Both the position numbers and the translations under genes were made by a program. Below the pieces are notes generated by a model. The model saw only the letters and a list, made by a program, of their open reading frames with translations. It made no database searches and was not told the origin of the DNA. Positions 43,087-51,795 of a DNA stretch of 64,000 nucleotides are shown here, piece after piece (the first letter of the stretch is position 1; the number at the start of each line of letters is the position of its first letter). This DNA is from CAWULT01 sp963923455 (GTDB lineage Bacteria > Acidobacteriota > Vicinamibacteria > Vicinamibacterales > UBA2999), in assembly GCA_963923455.1 (NCBI GenBank), contig CAWULT010000001.1, forward strand, positions 1 through 64,000, in the 5' to 3' direction.

Positions 43087-44970
43087 ATGCGGTCACGGGA
43101 ACGCATCGAGGCGCAAGGCCGTCCGGCGCTGCCGTCGCGTCGACGGTTCGTCACGGGGCTGGCGGCTGGCGGCGCGCTGGCAGGCCTGGGGCTCTGGCGG
43201 CCCGCGTGGGCCGGGAGCACGGGGCGGCGCGTCCAGGAGGTGCTGACGGGCACGGAGTTCGACCTGACGATCGGGCGGACGCCCATCGACATCACGGGTG
43301 CGCCTCGAACGGCCGTCACCGTGAACGGCACGCTGCCGGCGCCGCTCCTGCGCTGGCGTGAGGGCGACACCGTGACGGTTCGCGTGTCGAACCGCCTGAA
43401 CGAGGACACGTCGATCCACTGGCACGGCATCGTGCTGCCGGCGACGATGGACGGTGTCCCGGGTCTGAGCTTCGACGGCATCCGGCCCGGCGAGACGTTC
43501 GTCTACCGCTTTCAGGTGCGCCAGGCGGGCACCTACTGGTACCACAGCCATTCGGGGTTCCAGGAGCAGCTGGGGCTCTACGGGCCGCTCGTGATCGAGC
43601 CGCGCCAGCCCGATCCCGTCCGCTGGGACCGCGAGCACGTGATTCTGCTGTCGGACTGGACGGACGAGAACCCGGACCGGGTCTTCGCGAAGCTCAAGAA
43701 GCAGTCGGACTACTACAACCGGCGGCAGCGCACCGTGGCGGACTTCGTCCGTGACGCGCGCGGCCGGGGGCTCGGCGCCACGCTGGCGGAGCGCCGCGCC
43801 TGGGGCCTGATGCGCATGAGCGCATCGGACCTGTCCGACGTGTCGGCGATGACCTACACCTACCTGATGAACGGCGCATCGCCCGACGGCAACTGGACGG
43901 GGCTGTTCCGTCCGGGTGAACGCGTGCGGCTGCGGTTCATCAACGGGTCGGCGATGACGCACTTCGACGTGCGCATCCCGGGGCTGCGGCTGACCGTCGT
44001 GGCGGCCGACGGGCTGCCGGTGCACCCCGTGACGGTGGACGAGTTCCGGATTGCCGTCGCCGAGACGTTCGACGTGATCGCCGAGCCGTCGGGACAGGAC
44101 GCGTTCACGATCGTCGCGCAGTCGCTCGATCGGACGGGCCACGCGCGCGGGACGCTCGCCGTGCGCGAGGGGCTCTCGGCGCCGGTGCCGCCGCTCGATC
44201 CGCGACCCGTACTGACGATGGCCGACATGGGGCATGGAGGACACGGCGGCCACGCCGGGCCGGGAACGACGGGCGCGGACCCGCACGCCGGGCACGGCGG
44301 GGCCGCGGCTCCAGACCCGCACGCGGGGCACGCGGCACCCGATGCGCACGCCGGACACGCCGCGCCGGCGGCGGCCGATCCCCACGCCGGGCACGCCGTG
44401 CCGGCGGACGACCCGCACGCGGGCCACGGCGCGGCTGGGCCCGCGCTGGTGACCCACCCCGCGAGCGAGCGCCGCAATCCGCTGGTCGACATGCAGACCG
44501 TTGCGCCGACGGCTCGTCTCGACGACCCGGGCATCGGCCTGCGCGACAACGGCCGGCGCGTGCTGACCTACGCGGACCTGCGGAGTCTCTTCGACGACCC
44601 CGACGGGCGGGAGCCGGGCCGGACGATCGAACTGCACCTGACGGGCCACATGGAGCGGTACGCCTGGTCGTTCAACGGCATCAAGTTCTCGGGCGCCGAG
44701 CCGCTGCGGTTCACCTACGGCGAGCGCCTTCGCGTGGTGCTGGTCAACGACACCATGATGACGCACCCGATCCATCTGCACGGGCTGTGGAGCGACCTCG
44801 AGGACGAGGCGGGGCGGTTCCTCGTGCGCAAGCACACCGTGGACATGCCGCCCGGGACGAGGCGGACGTACCGAGTGACCGCGGACGCGCTCGGCCGGTG
44901 GGCGTATCACTGCCACCTGATGTTCCACATGGAGGCCGGGATGATGCGCGAAGTGCAGGTGGACGTATGA
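43087..44970 (+). CDS. copA: Multicopper oxidase, CopA-type copper resistance protein
   Basis: 627 residues with a Tat signal (PSRRRFVTGLAAGGALAG). Copper-site motifs: HWHG (111-114), WYHSH (151-155), HPIHLHG (about 559-565) and HCHLMFHMEAGMM (about 608-620), giving one type 1 and a type 2/3 cluster. Between domains 2 and 3 lies a His-rich linker with five DPHAGH-like repeats instead of the Met-rich repeats of Pseudomonas CopA. It oxidises Cu+ to the less toxic Cu2+ in the periplasm. The stop overlaps the copB start as ATGA. Note that this copA is the oxidase, not the ATPase of the same name. Confidence 0.93.
   Translation: MRSRERIEAQGRPALPSRRRFVTGLAAGGALAGLGLWRPAWAGSTGRRVQEVLTGTEFDLTIGRTPIDITGAPRTAVTVNGTLPAPLLRWREGDTVTVRVSNRLNEDTSIHWHGIVLPATMDGVPGLSFDGIRPGETFVYRFQVRQAGTYWYHSHSGFQEQLGLYGPLVIEPRQPDPVRWDREHVILLSDWTDENPDRVFAKLKKQSDYYNRRQRTVADFVRDARGRGLGATLAERRAWGLMRMSASDLSDVSAMTYTYLMNGASPDGNWTGLFRPGERVRLRFINGSAMTHFDVRIPGLRLTVVAADGLPVHPVTVDEFRIAVAETFDVIAEPSGQDAFTIVAQSLDRTGHARGTLAVREGLSAPVPPLDPRPVLTMADMGHGGHGGHAGPGTTGADPHAGHGGAAAPDPHAGHAAPDAHAGHAAPAAADPHAGHAVPADDPHAGHGAAGPALVTHPASERRNPLVDMQTVAPTARLDDPGIGLRDNGRRVLTYADLRSLFDDPDGREPGRTIELHLTGHMERYAWSFNGIKFSGAEPLRFTYGERLRVVLVNDTMMTHPIHLHGLWSDLEDEAGRFLVRKHTVDMPPGTRRTYRVTADALGRWAYHCHLMFHMEAGMMREVQVDV
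44278..44430 (+). repeat. Tandem DPHAGH-coding repeats in the multicopper oxidase linker
   Basis: Five imperfect repeats coding D-P/A-H-A-G-H separated by Ala/Pro/Gly spacers of varied length. They probably form a flexible copper-binding tether. Confidence 0.8.
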
Positions 44971-45887
44971 GGGCGCGAGGCTGCCTGCGGCGGGCGCTGC
45001 TGGCCGCGGTGCTGGTATGCGCCGCCTCGACCTGGGCGGCCGCGCAGGGGGCCGCGCCTCACGACCACGCCGGCCACGCCGAGGCAGGACCGCCCGCGGT
45101 TGCGTCGCCGGCGAGGCAGCGCGACAGCGAACCGGCGCGCCCCCCTGTGGCCGGCGACGCGAACGATCACGACGAAGCCGACGCGCCACCGAGATCGCCG
45201 GTGGCGCCCGTGACGGAAGCCGATCGCGCGGCGGCGTTCCCGGACGTGCGCCACGTCCATCGCGAGCGGATCAACCTGTTCCTGCTGGCGGACCAGATCG
45301 AGTGGCAGGGCAAGGGCGGTGGCGCGCGCTGGGATGGCCGGGGATGGATCGGGCGCGACGTGACGCGGCTCTGGTTCCGGAGCGACGGCGCAGGGGACGG
45401 CGGCGCGGTGCACCAGGCGCGGGCGCAGGCGTTCTACGGGCGCGCGGTCGGCCGGTGGTGGGACGTTCTGGCCGGAGTACGGCAGGACGTGCGGCCGGGC
45501 GCCGCGCAGACGTGGGCCGCGTTCGGCGTCCAGGGTCTGGCGCCGTACTGGTTCGACGTGCAGGTCACCGCCTACGTCGGCGCCGGCGGCCGGACGCAGC
45601 TCGAAGCCGACGTCGAATACGATTTACTGCTGACGAACCGCCTCATCCTGCAGCCGCGGGTCGGCGCGCTCGTGAGCGGCACCGCCGATCCGGAGCGCGG
45701 GCTCGGCGCGGGCCTCGGCTCCACGGAGCTGGGGGTGCGGATGCGCTACGAGATCCGGCGCGAGTTCGCGCCGTACCTGGGCGTGTCGTGGGATCGGCTC
45801 TACGGCGGCACGGCCGAGGCCGTGAGGGCCGGCGGCGGGACGGCAGGGCGGGCACGGCTGGTTGGAGGGGTCCGCGCGTGGTTCTGA
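44967..45887 (+). CDS. copB: CopB-type outer-membrane copper resistance protein
   Basis: 306 residues. Signal peptide, a His-containing N-terminal segment (PHDHAGHAEAG, NDHDEADA), then beta-barrel-like sequence with alternating aromatic residues: INLFLLADQIEWQ, LWFRSDG, YWFDVQVTAYVGAGG, LEADVEYDLLLTNRLILQPR and a C-terminal aromatic (RAWF). This is the PcoB/CopB family, a copper-binding outer-membrane barrel. Translationally coupled to the oxidase by ATGA. Confidence 0.9.
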   Translation: MRARGCLRRALLAAVLVCAASTWAAAQGAAPHDHAGHAEAGPPAVASPARQRDSEPARPPVAGDANDHDEADAPPRSPVAPVTEADRAAAFPDVRHVHRERINLFLLADQIEWQGKGGGARWDGRGWIGRDVTRLWFRSDGAGDGGAVHQARAQAFYGRAVGRWWDVLAGVRQDVRPGAAQTWAAFGVQGLAPYWFDVQVTAYVGAGGRTQLEADVEYDLLLTNRLILQPRVGALVSGTADPERGLGAGLGSTELGVRMRYEIRREFAPYLGVSWDRLYGGTAEAVRAGGGTAGRARLVGGVRAWF

Positions 45888-45928
45888 AGCGCCGGGCCGT
45901 TGGCGTCAACGTGAAAGGGAGCAGGCAG

Positions 45929-46249
45929 ATGCGGAACTGGATGGGGGCGGTGGTGGCGGTCGTGGTGCTGGCGGGGAGCGGGCCGCGCGTGCTCGCCCAC
46001 GAGGGGCACGACCACAAGGTGATGGGCACGGTGACGATGGCCGCCGCCGATCACGTGATGCTCAAGGACCGCGACGGCAAGACGGTCACGGTGCAGATCA
46101 CGAAGGACACGAAGGTGGTGCGCGGCAAGGCGTCGTTGACGCCGGCCGACATCAAGACGGGTGCGAGGGTCGTCATCACCGCGCAGCAGGAGAAGAGCGC
46201 GATGAAGGCGAAGAGGATCGAGGTCGGCGAGGCGCCGGCGGCGAAGTAG
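45929..46249 (+). CDS. Small exported protein, DUF5666-like OB-type domain
   Basis: 106 residues: signal peptide (GAVVAVVVLAGSGPRVLA), HEGHDHK metal-binding-like motif at the mature N-terminus, then a repetitive beta pattern (VMGTVTMAAADHVMLKDRDG, TVTVQITKDTKVVRG, ARVVITAQQ) like DUF5666-type small beta-barrels. AAGGGAG lies about 8 bases before the ATG. Probably a periplasmic metal-binding protein of the copper operon; function not established. Confidence 0.75.
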   Translation: MRNWMGAVVAVVVLAGSGPRVLAHEGHDHKVMGTVTMAAADHVMLKDRDGKTVTVQITKDTKVVRGKASLTPADIKTGARVVITAQQEKSAMKAKRIEVGEAPAAK

Positions 46250-46275
46250 GGCATCGACGCCGGGGAGTGAGCGCG

Positions 46276-46767
46276 ATGCCGGGCGCCCGACGACGGTTCC
46301 TGTTCGCGCTGCTGCTGGGTGCGCTCCAGACCCGCGGGGCGCGTGCGCAGGCGGAGGTGGACGATGCCTGGTTCGGCGCGTGGCGCCTGGACCTCGAGCG
46401 CTCCACCTACGAGCCGGGCCCGCGCCCCTACCGGCGGGCGAGCCGGACGATCGAGCCCTGGCGGGGCGGCGTGAAGGTCGTCGACGAGATGGTGGGTGAG
46501 CGAGGCGGGGTGCTCCACACCGAGTGGACCGGACGCTTCGACGGCGAGGACTACCCGACCAAGGGCGTGGACGACCCGTTGACCTGCGCGTACCGCCGCG
46601 TCGACGCGCGTGCCTACGACGTCGTGACGAAGGTCGACGGGCGGCGGCGGGCGCTGTCGCACACCGTGCTGTCGCCGGACGGTCGAACGATCACGACCCT
46701 CACCATCGGCCGTAACACGTTCGGCGGCGAGTTCAAGGCCATCACCGTCTACCGGAAGGCGGACTGA
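46276..46767 (+). CDS. Exported protein of unknown function
   Basis: 163 residues. N-terminal signal (RRFLFALLLGALQTRGARAQ), then a lipocalin-like beta-strand pattern beginning with AWFGAWRLDLERSTYEPG, which is common in small exported acidobacterial proteins (a fixed opening FxGxWxLxxxxS). GGGGAG sits 9 bases before the ATG; a GTG three codons earlier is less likely. Last gene of the copper operon, convergent with the next gene. Role unknown. Confidence 0.72.
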   Translation: MPGARRRFLFALLLGALQTRGARAQAEVDDAWFGAWRLDLERSTYEPGPRPYRRASRTIEPWRGGVKVVDEMVGERGGVLHTEWTGRFDGEDYPTKGVDDPLTCAYRRVDARAYDVVTKVDGRRRALSHTVLSPDGRTITTLTIGRNTFGGEFKAITVYRKAD

Positions 46768-46772
46768 CGGGG

Positions 46773-48083
46773 TCAGCCGGCGAAGGGATCGGGCGGCCGC
46801 ACCCACCGAAAGCGGCTCCCGAGCAGCCGGAGGGTATCGAGCGGGGTCTGCCGGCACCGGACCTCGATCCGGACGCCATCCATCGTGCCGGCCAGCGTCA
46901 GCACGTCCGCGGACGGGCGTTCGAACGTGAGACGCGATCGCCATCGCGCCCCCCGCCCCCTCGACAGCAGGAGGGTTCGTCCGGCTGGATCGATCGCGGC
47001 GGCGTAATGGGCGACGGAGTCGTCGAGCCGTTGGATCACCACCTCGTCGGGCGCGTCGAAGATCACCCGACGCCAGCGTTGGTCGTAGTCCGCGGCGGCC
47101 GGTGCGGTGGGCACACCGTCGATGGTCAGCTCGACGACCTCCCAGATGCCGTAGAGCGCGGACCTCGGCCGGCCGTCGCCCTGCGTCCGCCAGGCCGCGA
47201 GGCTCACGGTCGCGGAGGCCCCGATCAGGTAAACGCCGCACGCGGCCTGCGCGATGGCGGCGACGCGGGTGGCGCGGGCGCTCGTGAACAACTGACGTGC
47301 CGGCGCTGGGGCCGCCTGGTGGTTCAAGGCGGCGCGCGTCAGGCGGCGCGCGTCCGGCGCGAGCAGCGCCACCGCCATCAGCACCAGGTGCAGGGCCTCC
47401 TGCTTGCGTCCGACGTCGTAGGCCATGGTCGCCCCCAGCCGCGGCAGCAGCTCCAGCAGGCCGATGAGTGCGCCGAGCGCCGCGGTGGCAGGCACGACGA
47501 GCAGCAATCCGGACAGCAGATCGACGCAGCCGGCGACGAACTGGAATGGGGTGGAGGCTCCGAGCGCGGTCGACAGCAGCTCGGAGAGCGACAGGTGGCC
47601 GACGGGGGTGACGAGGGTCACGAGCGGTGGCTGCGGGAAGTGCGAGGGGATCACGGCGGCCGTCCCGGACGCGATCAGCGTGGCCGCGAGCACCAGCCGC
47701 ACGATCAGGTGGAACCACGGCAGCGCCCGCCGATCGTGCCGACGCCGGTCGAGCGCCAGCCAGATCAGCGTCAGCAGCAGCGACGCCGCCATGACCCACC
47801 CGGTCTGCACCCAGTGGAAGTCGGTGTCGCTGCTGTTGCCGGCGACCAGGAAGGGCGCGCGCAGCGAGAAGAGCAGTTCCCCGACCCAGACCGTGAACGC
47901 CTGGAACGGGCGCAGGTAGCCGAGCGCCGGCGGCAGGACGCCCGGCACGCGAACGAGCGTCCCGGCGAGCGGGGTGACGCACGCGTAGAGGGTCAGGTAG
48001 ACCGCGCCGAACCGGAAGAGCACCCGCGTCACGGGCGCCCATGGCTCCGCCGCTGGTGACGGAACGGGAGCCGGCGCCGTCAC
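46773..48083 (-). CDS. DoxX-like multi-spanning membrane protein with C-terminal soluble domain
   Basis: 436 residues from GTG with a strong GGAGGGCGAGG ribosome site. About seven membrane helices in residues 20-300, including a DoxX-like four-helix part (QFVAGCVDLLSGLLLVVPATAALGALIG). The last 130 residues are soluble, with LYGIWEVVELTIDGVP and a series of beta strands. Similar proteins are found in soil Acidobacteriota and Bacteroidota but have no settled function. Twelve bases after the SDR gene, so probably one operon. Confidence 0.72.
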   Translation of the reverse strand: MTAPAPVPSPAAEPWAPVTRVLFRFGAVYLTLYACVTPLAGTLVRVPGVLPPALGYLRPFQAFTVWVGELLFSLRAPFLVAGNSSDTDFHWVQTGWVMAASLLLTLIWLALDRRRHDRRALPWFHLIVRLVLAATLIASGTAAVIPSHFPQPPLVTLVTPVGHLSLSELLSTALGASTPFQFVAGCVDLLSGLLLVVPATAALGALIGLLELLPRLGATMAYDVGRKQEALHLVLMAVALLAPDARRLTRAALNHQAAPAPARQLFTSARATRVAAIAQAACGVYLIGASATVSLAAWRTQGDGRPRSALYGIWEVVELTIDGVPTAPAAADYDQRWRRVIFDAPDEVVIQRLDDSVAHYAAAIDPAGRTLLLSRGRGARWRSRLTFERPSADVLTLAGTMDGVRIEVRCRQTPLDTLRLLGSRFRWVRPPDPFAG

Positions 48084-48095
48084 CCTCGCCCTCCG

Positions 48096-48806
48096 TCAGT
48101 CCTTCGGATTGGTGGCGAACACCGTGACTTCGGTGACGAACCCGCGGTCGTCGAGTTCGAGGACCGACTTCACGGTGTGGGCGATGTCCTCGGTGCGCAG
48201 CTTCGAGGGGTTGTCCTTGACCGCCGGCTTCAGTCCCGCCGTCTCGGCGAAGTCGGTGAGCACCTCGCTCGGGTTCACGAGGATGACCCGCACGTTGTAC
48301 GGCCGCAGTTCGGCGCGCCAGCACTCGGTCATGCCGCGCAGCGCGAACTTGCTGGCGTAGTACGCGGTGCCGTTGGCGGCGCCGCGGACGCCCGCCGTCG
48401 ACCCGATGTTGACGATGTTGCCGCGCTGCCGCTCGACGAAGTGCCGGGCCGCCTCGCGGGCCATCAGCATGGCGCCGGTCACGTTGACGCCCATCACTGC
48501 GTCGAAGCTGGCGCGGTCCTGGTCGACGAGCTTCTTGAACGAGCCGATCCCGGCGTTGTTGACGAGGACGTCGAGGTGGCCGAACGCCGACAGCACCTCG
48601 CGCATGGCGCGCACGACGTCGGCCTCGTTCGTGACGTCGGCGTGGACGGGTAGCGCCCCGATGGCCGCGGCGGCGGCTTCTGTGCGAGCCCGGTCGCGTC
48701 CGGTGATGGCCACCCGGGCACCCGCGGCGACGAGCGTGCGGGCGACGCCGCGCCCGATGCCGTTGGTGCCGCCCGTGACGAGCACGGTTGCGTTCGTGAG
48801 ATTCAT
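48096..48806 (-). CDS. Short-chain dehydrogenase/reductase
   Basis: 236 residues. Cofactor motif TGGTNGIGRG (about 11-20), NNAGIG, catalytic Ser in NIGSTAG and YYASK with catalytic Tyr and Lys. ARVAITGRDR after strand 2 favours NADP(H). Typical classical SDR close to 3-ketoacyl-ACP reductase-like enzymes. Substrate unknown. Confidence 0.92.
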   Translation of the reverse strand: MNLTNATVLVTGGTNGIGRGVARTLVAAGARVAITGRDRARTEAAAAAIGALPVHADVTNEADVVRAMREVLSAFGHLDVLVNNAGIGSFKKLVDQDRASFDAVMGVNVTGAMLMAREAARHFVERQRGNIVNIGSTAGVRGAANGTAYYASKFALRGMTECWRAELRPYNVRVILVNPSEVLTDFAETAGLKPAVKDNPSKLRTEDIAHTVKSVLELDDRGFVTEVTVFATNPKD

Positions 48807-48821
48807 GGCCCGGCGAGCGTA

Positions 48822-50438
48822 CTACAGGAGCAGGCCCGTGCGGGCCAGCGCCGCGCGGATGTCGGCGATCAGGATGCCCTCGTTGGCCTCGTAGGTGCCT
48901 GTCTGCCCGTTCAGCCGTGGGACGTCGCTGCCGCCGGCATGGTGGAGGCCGATCAGCTTCCACTCGGCGTTGAAGACCGGGCTGCCCGAACTGCCGCCCT
49001 CGGTGGCCGTGCGGTAGTGCAGGCGCGGGGCTTCGTGGTCGAGGAGCGCGCCCGACGAAAACGAGAGGCCGCGCCCGGACGGGTGACCGATCACCCGTAC
49101 TTGCGCGTCCGTGCCGGCGGGGACGACCGGGGCGATCGGGATCGGCTCTCCGGGGGCGATCGGCTCGCTCAGCTCGGCCACCGCCACGTCGAGCGCTTCG
49201 GGCGGTGAGAAGTACCGCAGCCGGGCGACGCCGAATTCCTTCGAGGCGGGCACACCGTCGAGTGCTGCGAACGTGACGACCGCCTCGGCCGGGTGCACCG
49301 CGTTGTCGTCGCGCTCCTCGGGCCTCGCGCTCAGCACGTGGGCGTTAGTGACGAGCACGAACCGTCGGGCCAGTTCCGGATGCAGCACGTCGCCCGGCAG
49401 CAGGAAGCCGGTGCCGACGCCGACGTCGGCGCTGCGGCCGATGCGTGCCACGCTGGCCGACCGGGCCAGGCCGCGGCGGTAGTTCTCGAGGGAGTCGAAC
49501 CGGTCGGCGCCGAACACGGCCTCGAACTGGCCGCCGCCCACGGACTCGCGCGCGCGCCGGATGTCGTCGCCCGACATGCGCACGCCGCCTTCGAGCCGGT
49601 CCATGGCCGCGGCCCGCAGCAGCGTCACGAGCGCGGGCCCTGGCGAATCCGCGCGGTCGAGCTCCCAGATGTCGACGAACTGCCGGAGCGTTGCGCCGAG
49701 CTCGAACCCGCGCGCACCCGGGTGGGTCACGTAGCGGCGGAGGGCGTCGACCGCGGTGGCGTGGTCGCGCAGCGCGAGGCTGGCCTCGGCGACCGTGGCC
49801 GGCGTGTAGCGGTCGGCGTTGCCGGGGTCGCGTTCGCGTGCCTGGCGGATCACGGCGCGCGCCAGACGCGTGGCGTCCTCGGCCGCCTGGTCGCGCACGG
49901 CACCGGCCTCGGGCCGCGCCAGCAACGCGACGGCGTTGATGCCCATCCACAGCGACGCCGGATCCTCCTGGTAGCCCGTCAGGTACGCGTCGAGCGCTCG
50001 CGTGAGGTGGAGGCGGGCGGTCCCGTCGCCCGTGCGCACGGCCGCGGCGAACCGGTCCTTGTGGATGCGCCCCAGCTGTCCGAACACCTGCTGGCGCTCG
50101 GCGGCTGGCAGCGTGGCGTCGTGGCGCAATGGCTCGAGGCGGCTCAACGCCTCGTCGTCGAAGCCGCGCTCCATCAGCATCTGTGCGTGCAACCGCCGGG
50201 TGCCGGGCGCGGCGTCGGCGCGCGCCGCCGCCGTGCCGGAGATCAGCTCCGCGATGTCGAACCACCGGTTCACGGCGCCGCCGGCCCACGTCAGGTGGAA
50301 CACCGCGGCGGGCGGCACCGAGCGCCGCAGATCGGCCAGCCACGGCAGCAGGTCCGCGACGGCGGCCCAGGCGGCGCGCCTGTCGCGCTGGCGGGCGGCC
50401 TCGAGCAAGGCGTCGGCCGATGGCGGCAGCACGCTCAT
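48822..50438 (-). CDS. Trypsin-like serine protease with N-terminal TPR-type (TRAFs-binding/TPR-S-like) region
   Basis: 538 residues. The first about 300 are helical and TPR-like: LEAARQRDRRAAWAAVADL, LHAQMLMERGFDDEALSRLE, YTPATVAEASLALRDHATAV, resembling the TRAFs-binding/DUF4071 (TPR-S) domain. The C-terminal domain has a chymotrypsin-fold triad: VTNAHVLS (His about 364), LDVAVAEL (Asp about 419) and GGSSGSPVF (Ser about 484). No signal peptide, so it is cytosolic, unlike DegP-type proteases. ATGA overlap with the alpha/beta hydrolase stop. TPR-S plus trypsin architectures have been linked to predicted conflict systems. Confidence 0.8.
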   Translation of the reverse strand: MSVLPPSADALLEAARQRDRRAAWAAVADLLPWLADLRRSVPPAAVFHLTWAGGAVNRWFDIAELISGTAAARADAAPGTRRLHAQMLMERGFDDEALSRLEPLRHDATLPAAERQQVFGQLGRIHKDRFAAAVRTGDGTARLHLTRALDAYLTGYQEDPASLWMGINAVALLARPEAGAVRDQAAEDATRLARAVIRQARERDPGNADRYTPATVAEASLALRDHATAVDALRRYVTHPGARGFELGATLRQFVDIWELDRADSPGPALVTLLRAAAMDRLEGGVRMSGDDIRRARESVGGGQFEAVFGADRFDSLENYRRGLARSASVARIGRSADVGVGTGFLLPGDVLHPELARRFVLVTNAHVLSARPEERDDNAVHPAEAVVTFAALDGVPASKEFGVARLRYFSPPEALDVAVAELSEPIAPGEPIPIAPVVPAGTDAQVRVIGHPSGRGLSFSSGALLDHEAPRLHYRTATEGGSSGSPVFNAEWKLIGLHHAGGSDVPRLNGQTGTYEANEGILIADIRAALARTGLLL

Positions 50439-51367
50439 GGCCAGGCCACCTGCAGCAGGCTGGCCAGGTGCCGCCGCAGCAGTGGCCCCTGCAGGTACTT
50501 GCTGATGCTGTGGCGCCAGGTGCCCCAGTTGTCCTCGCGCACATCGGTGATCACCGGCACGCCTCCGCGCTGGAAGTCGTTGGCGAGTCGCGGGTCGAGG
50601 CCGGCCACGATGTCGAGCGGGTCGAACACGTTGACCCAGGGGCCCCGCAGCGCGCCGGAGGGGAAGCCATCGGCCCGCGACCAGCCGGGGTAGAAGTCCT
50701 GGACCTCGTCCAGGCCGAGCGGGCTCCCGATCGTGATCAGGCCATCGAGGGCGGGGCAGTCGGGGACGTACCGCAGGCAGTCGTAGGCGATCATCGTGCC
50801 CATGCTGTGGGTGACGGCCACGAGCGGACGTCGCGCGGTGCCGGCGCCGAGGGCGTCGACGAAGCGGCGGCGGATCTCGTCGCGGGCCCGGTAGCGCGCG
50901 CCGGGCCGCGGCGTCGTCTCGACGTTGAAGAAGTAGTGATGGGCGTCGCGCACCAGCCGCGCCATCACCCGGTTGCGGAGCCACGCCGGCACCGGCACCC
51001 GCTCCTGCCGGGCGGCCGCGACGTCCTCGGCGCTGGGAGCGAACGGCTCCGGTGCCGCCAGGTCCACGCCGCACGCTCGTGCGAGCCGTTCGAGCCGTTC
51101 GGTGTCGTCGGGTGCGAGGCCGTCGAGGCTGACCGCTGATGCCGGCGCGTCGAGGGCGTCGATGTCGACGGCCGCGCCTTCGTAGGCCGCCAGGTTCGGA
51201 TCGGGCTCGGCGTAGAGGACGTCGGCCCAGTAGGCCGAGGCGGACGCAACGCCGCTCGCGTCGAGGTCCAGCCCGTCGTCGTGGGCGAGCTTCCGCTTCC
51301 AGAGGTGGTGCAGATAGCCGGCCTCGGGCTTGTTGTCGAGCCCGTGCACGAAGACGACGTACGCCAT
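50435..51367 (-). CDS. Alpha/beta hydrolase (lipase/esterase-like), paired with protease
   Basis: 310 residues, cytosolic. Begins MAYVVFVHGLDNKPEAGYL (oxyanion-hole HG motif) and has a nucleophile elbow THSMGT (Ser about residue 188), with WRHSISKYL near the end offering the catalytic His. Unlike small esterases it has a long insert between strands with no recognised domain. Directly upstream of, and translationally coupled to, the TPR/trypsin protein; the two likely act together, for example as protease and effector. Substrate unknown. Confidence 0.82.
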   Translation of the reverse strand: MAYVVFVHGLDNKPEAGYLHHLWKRKLAHDDGLDLDASGVASASAYWADVLYAEPDPNLAAYEGAAVDIDALDAPASAVSLDGLAPDDTERLERLARACGVDLAAPEPFAPSAEDVAAARQERVPVPAWLRNRVMARLVRDAHHYFFNVETTPRPGARYRARDEIRRRFVDALGAGTARRPLVAVTHSMGTMIAYDCLRYVPDCPALDGLITIGSPLGLDEVQDFYPGWSRADGFPSGALRGPWVNVFDPLDIVAGLDPRLANDFQRGGVPVITDVREDNWGTWRHSISKYLQGPLLRRHLASLLQVAWP

Positions 51368-51387
51368 GGGGACCCTCGCGCGTGATT

Positions 51388-51642
51388 CTAGCGCGGGGTG
51401 GTGATGAGCGATTCCTTCTGCGTCCGGCTCAGCCGCTTCAGCTGATGCTCGCGCCGCAGCGCGTCGCCCCTGGTGGGGCAGGGTTCCGCGAAGACGAGCT
51501 GTACCGGCCGGCGCCCGGCCGTGTAGCGTGCGCCGCGCCCCGCATTGTGCGCCTGCACGCGCTGCTCCGGATCGACCGCGTACCCGGTGTAGAGCGTGCC
51601 GTCGGCGCAGCGGACGATGTACACGAAGTGGCCGGCTGGCAT
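51388..51642 (-). CDS. GIY-YIG domain protein (YhbQ/UPF0213-like)
   Basis: 84 residues. HFVYIVRCADGTLYTGYAVD contains the Y-I-V...Y-T-G pair that defines the fold, followed by RVQAHNAGRGARYT and RREHQLKRLSRTQK. These small proteins are usually stand-alone and act as structure-specific DNA nucleases in the one studied case (YhbQ). GGGGA lies 8 bases before the ATG. Confidence 0.9.
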   Translation of the reverse strand: MPAGHFVYIVRCADGTLYTGYAVDPEQRVQAHNAGRGARYTAGRRPVQLVFAEPCPTRGDALRREHQLKRLSRTQKESLITTPR

Positions 51643-51795
51643 GGGCGGTCCCCGGATGATAGGCGCTGCACGAGACGGGACGCCAGCCATGACCCGCGGC
51701 TCGAAGCAGTGCTCGATGGTCGTCCGCTCGTCGCGGCGCTGCTGACGCAGGGCCCGGCGGCAGAACGAGCGCATAATGACCGCCCTGGAGGTTCC

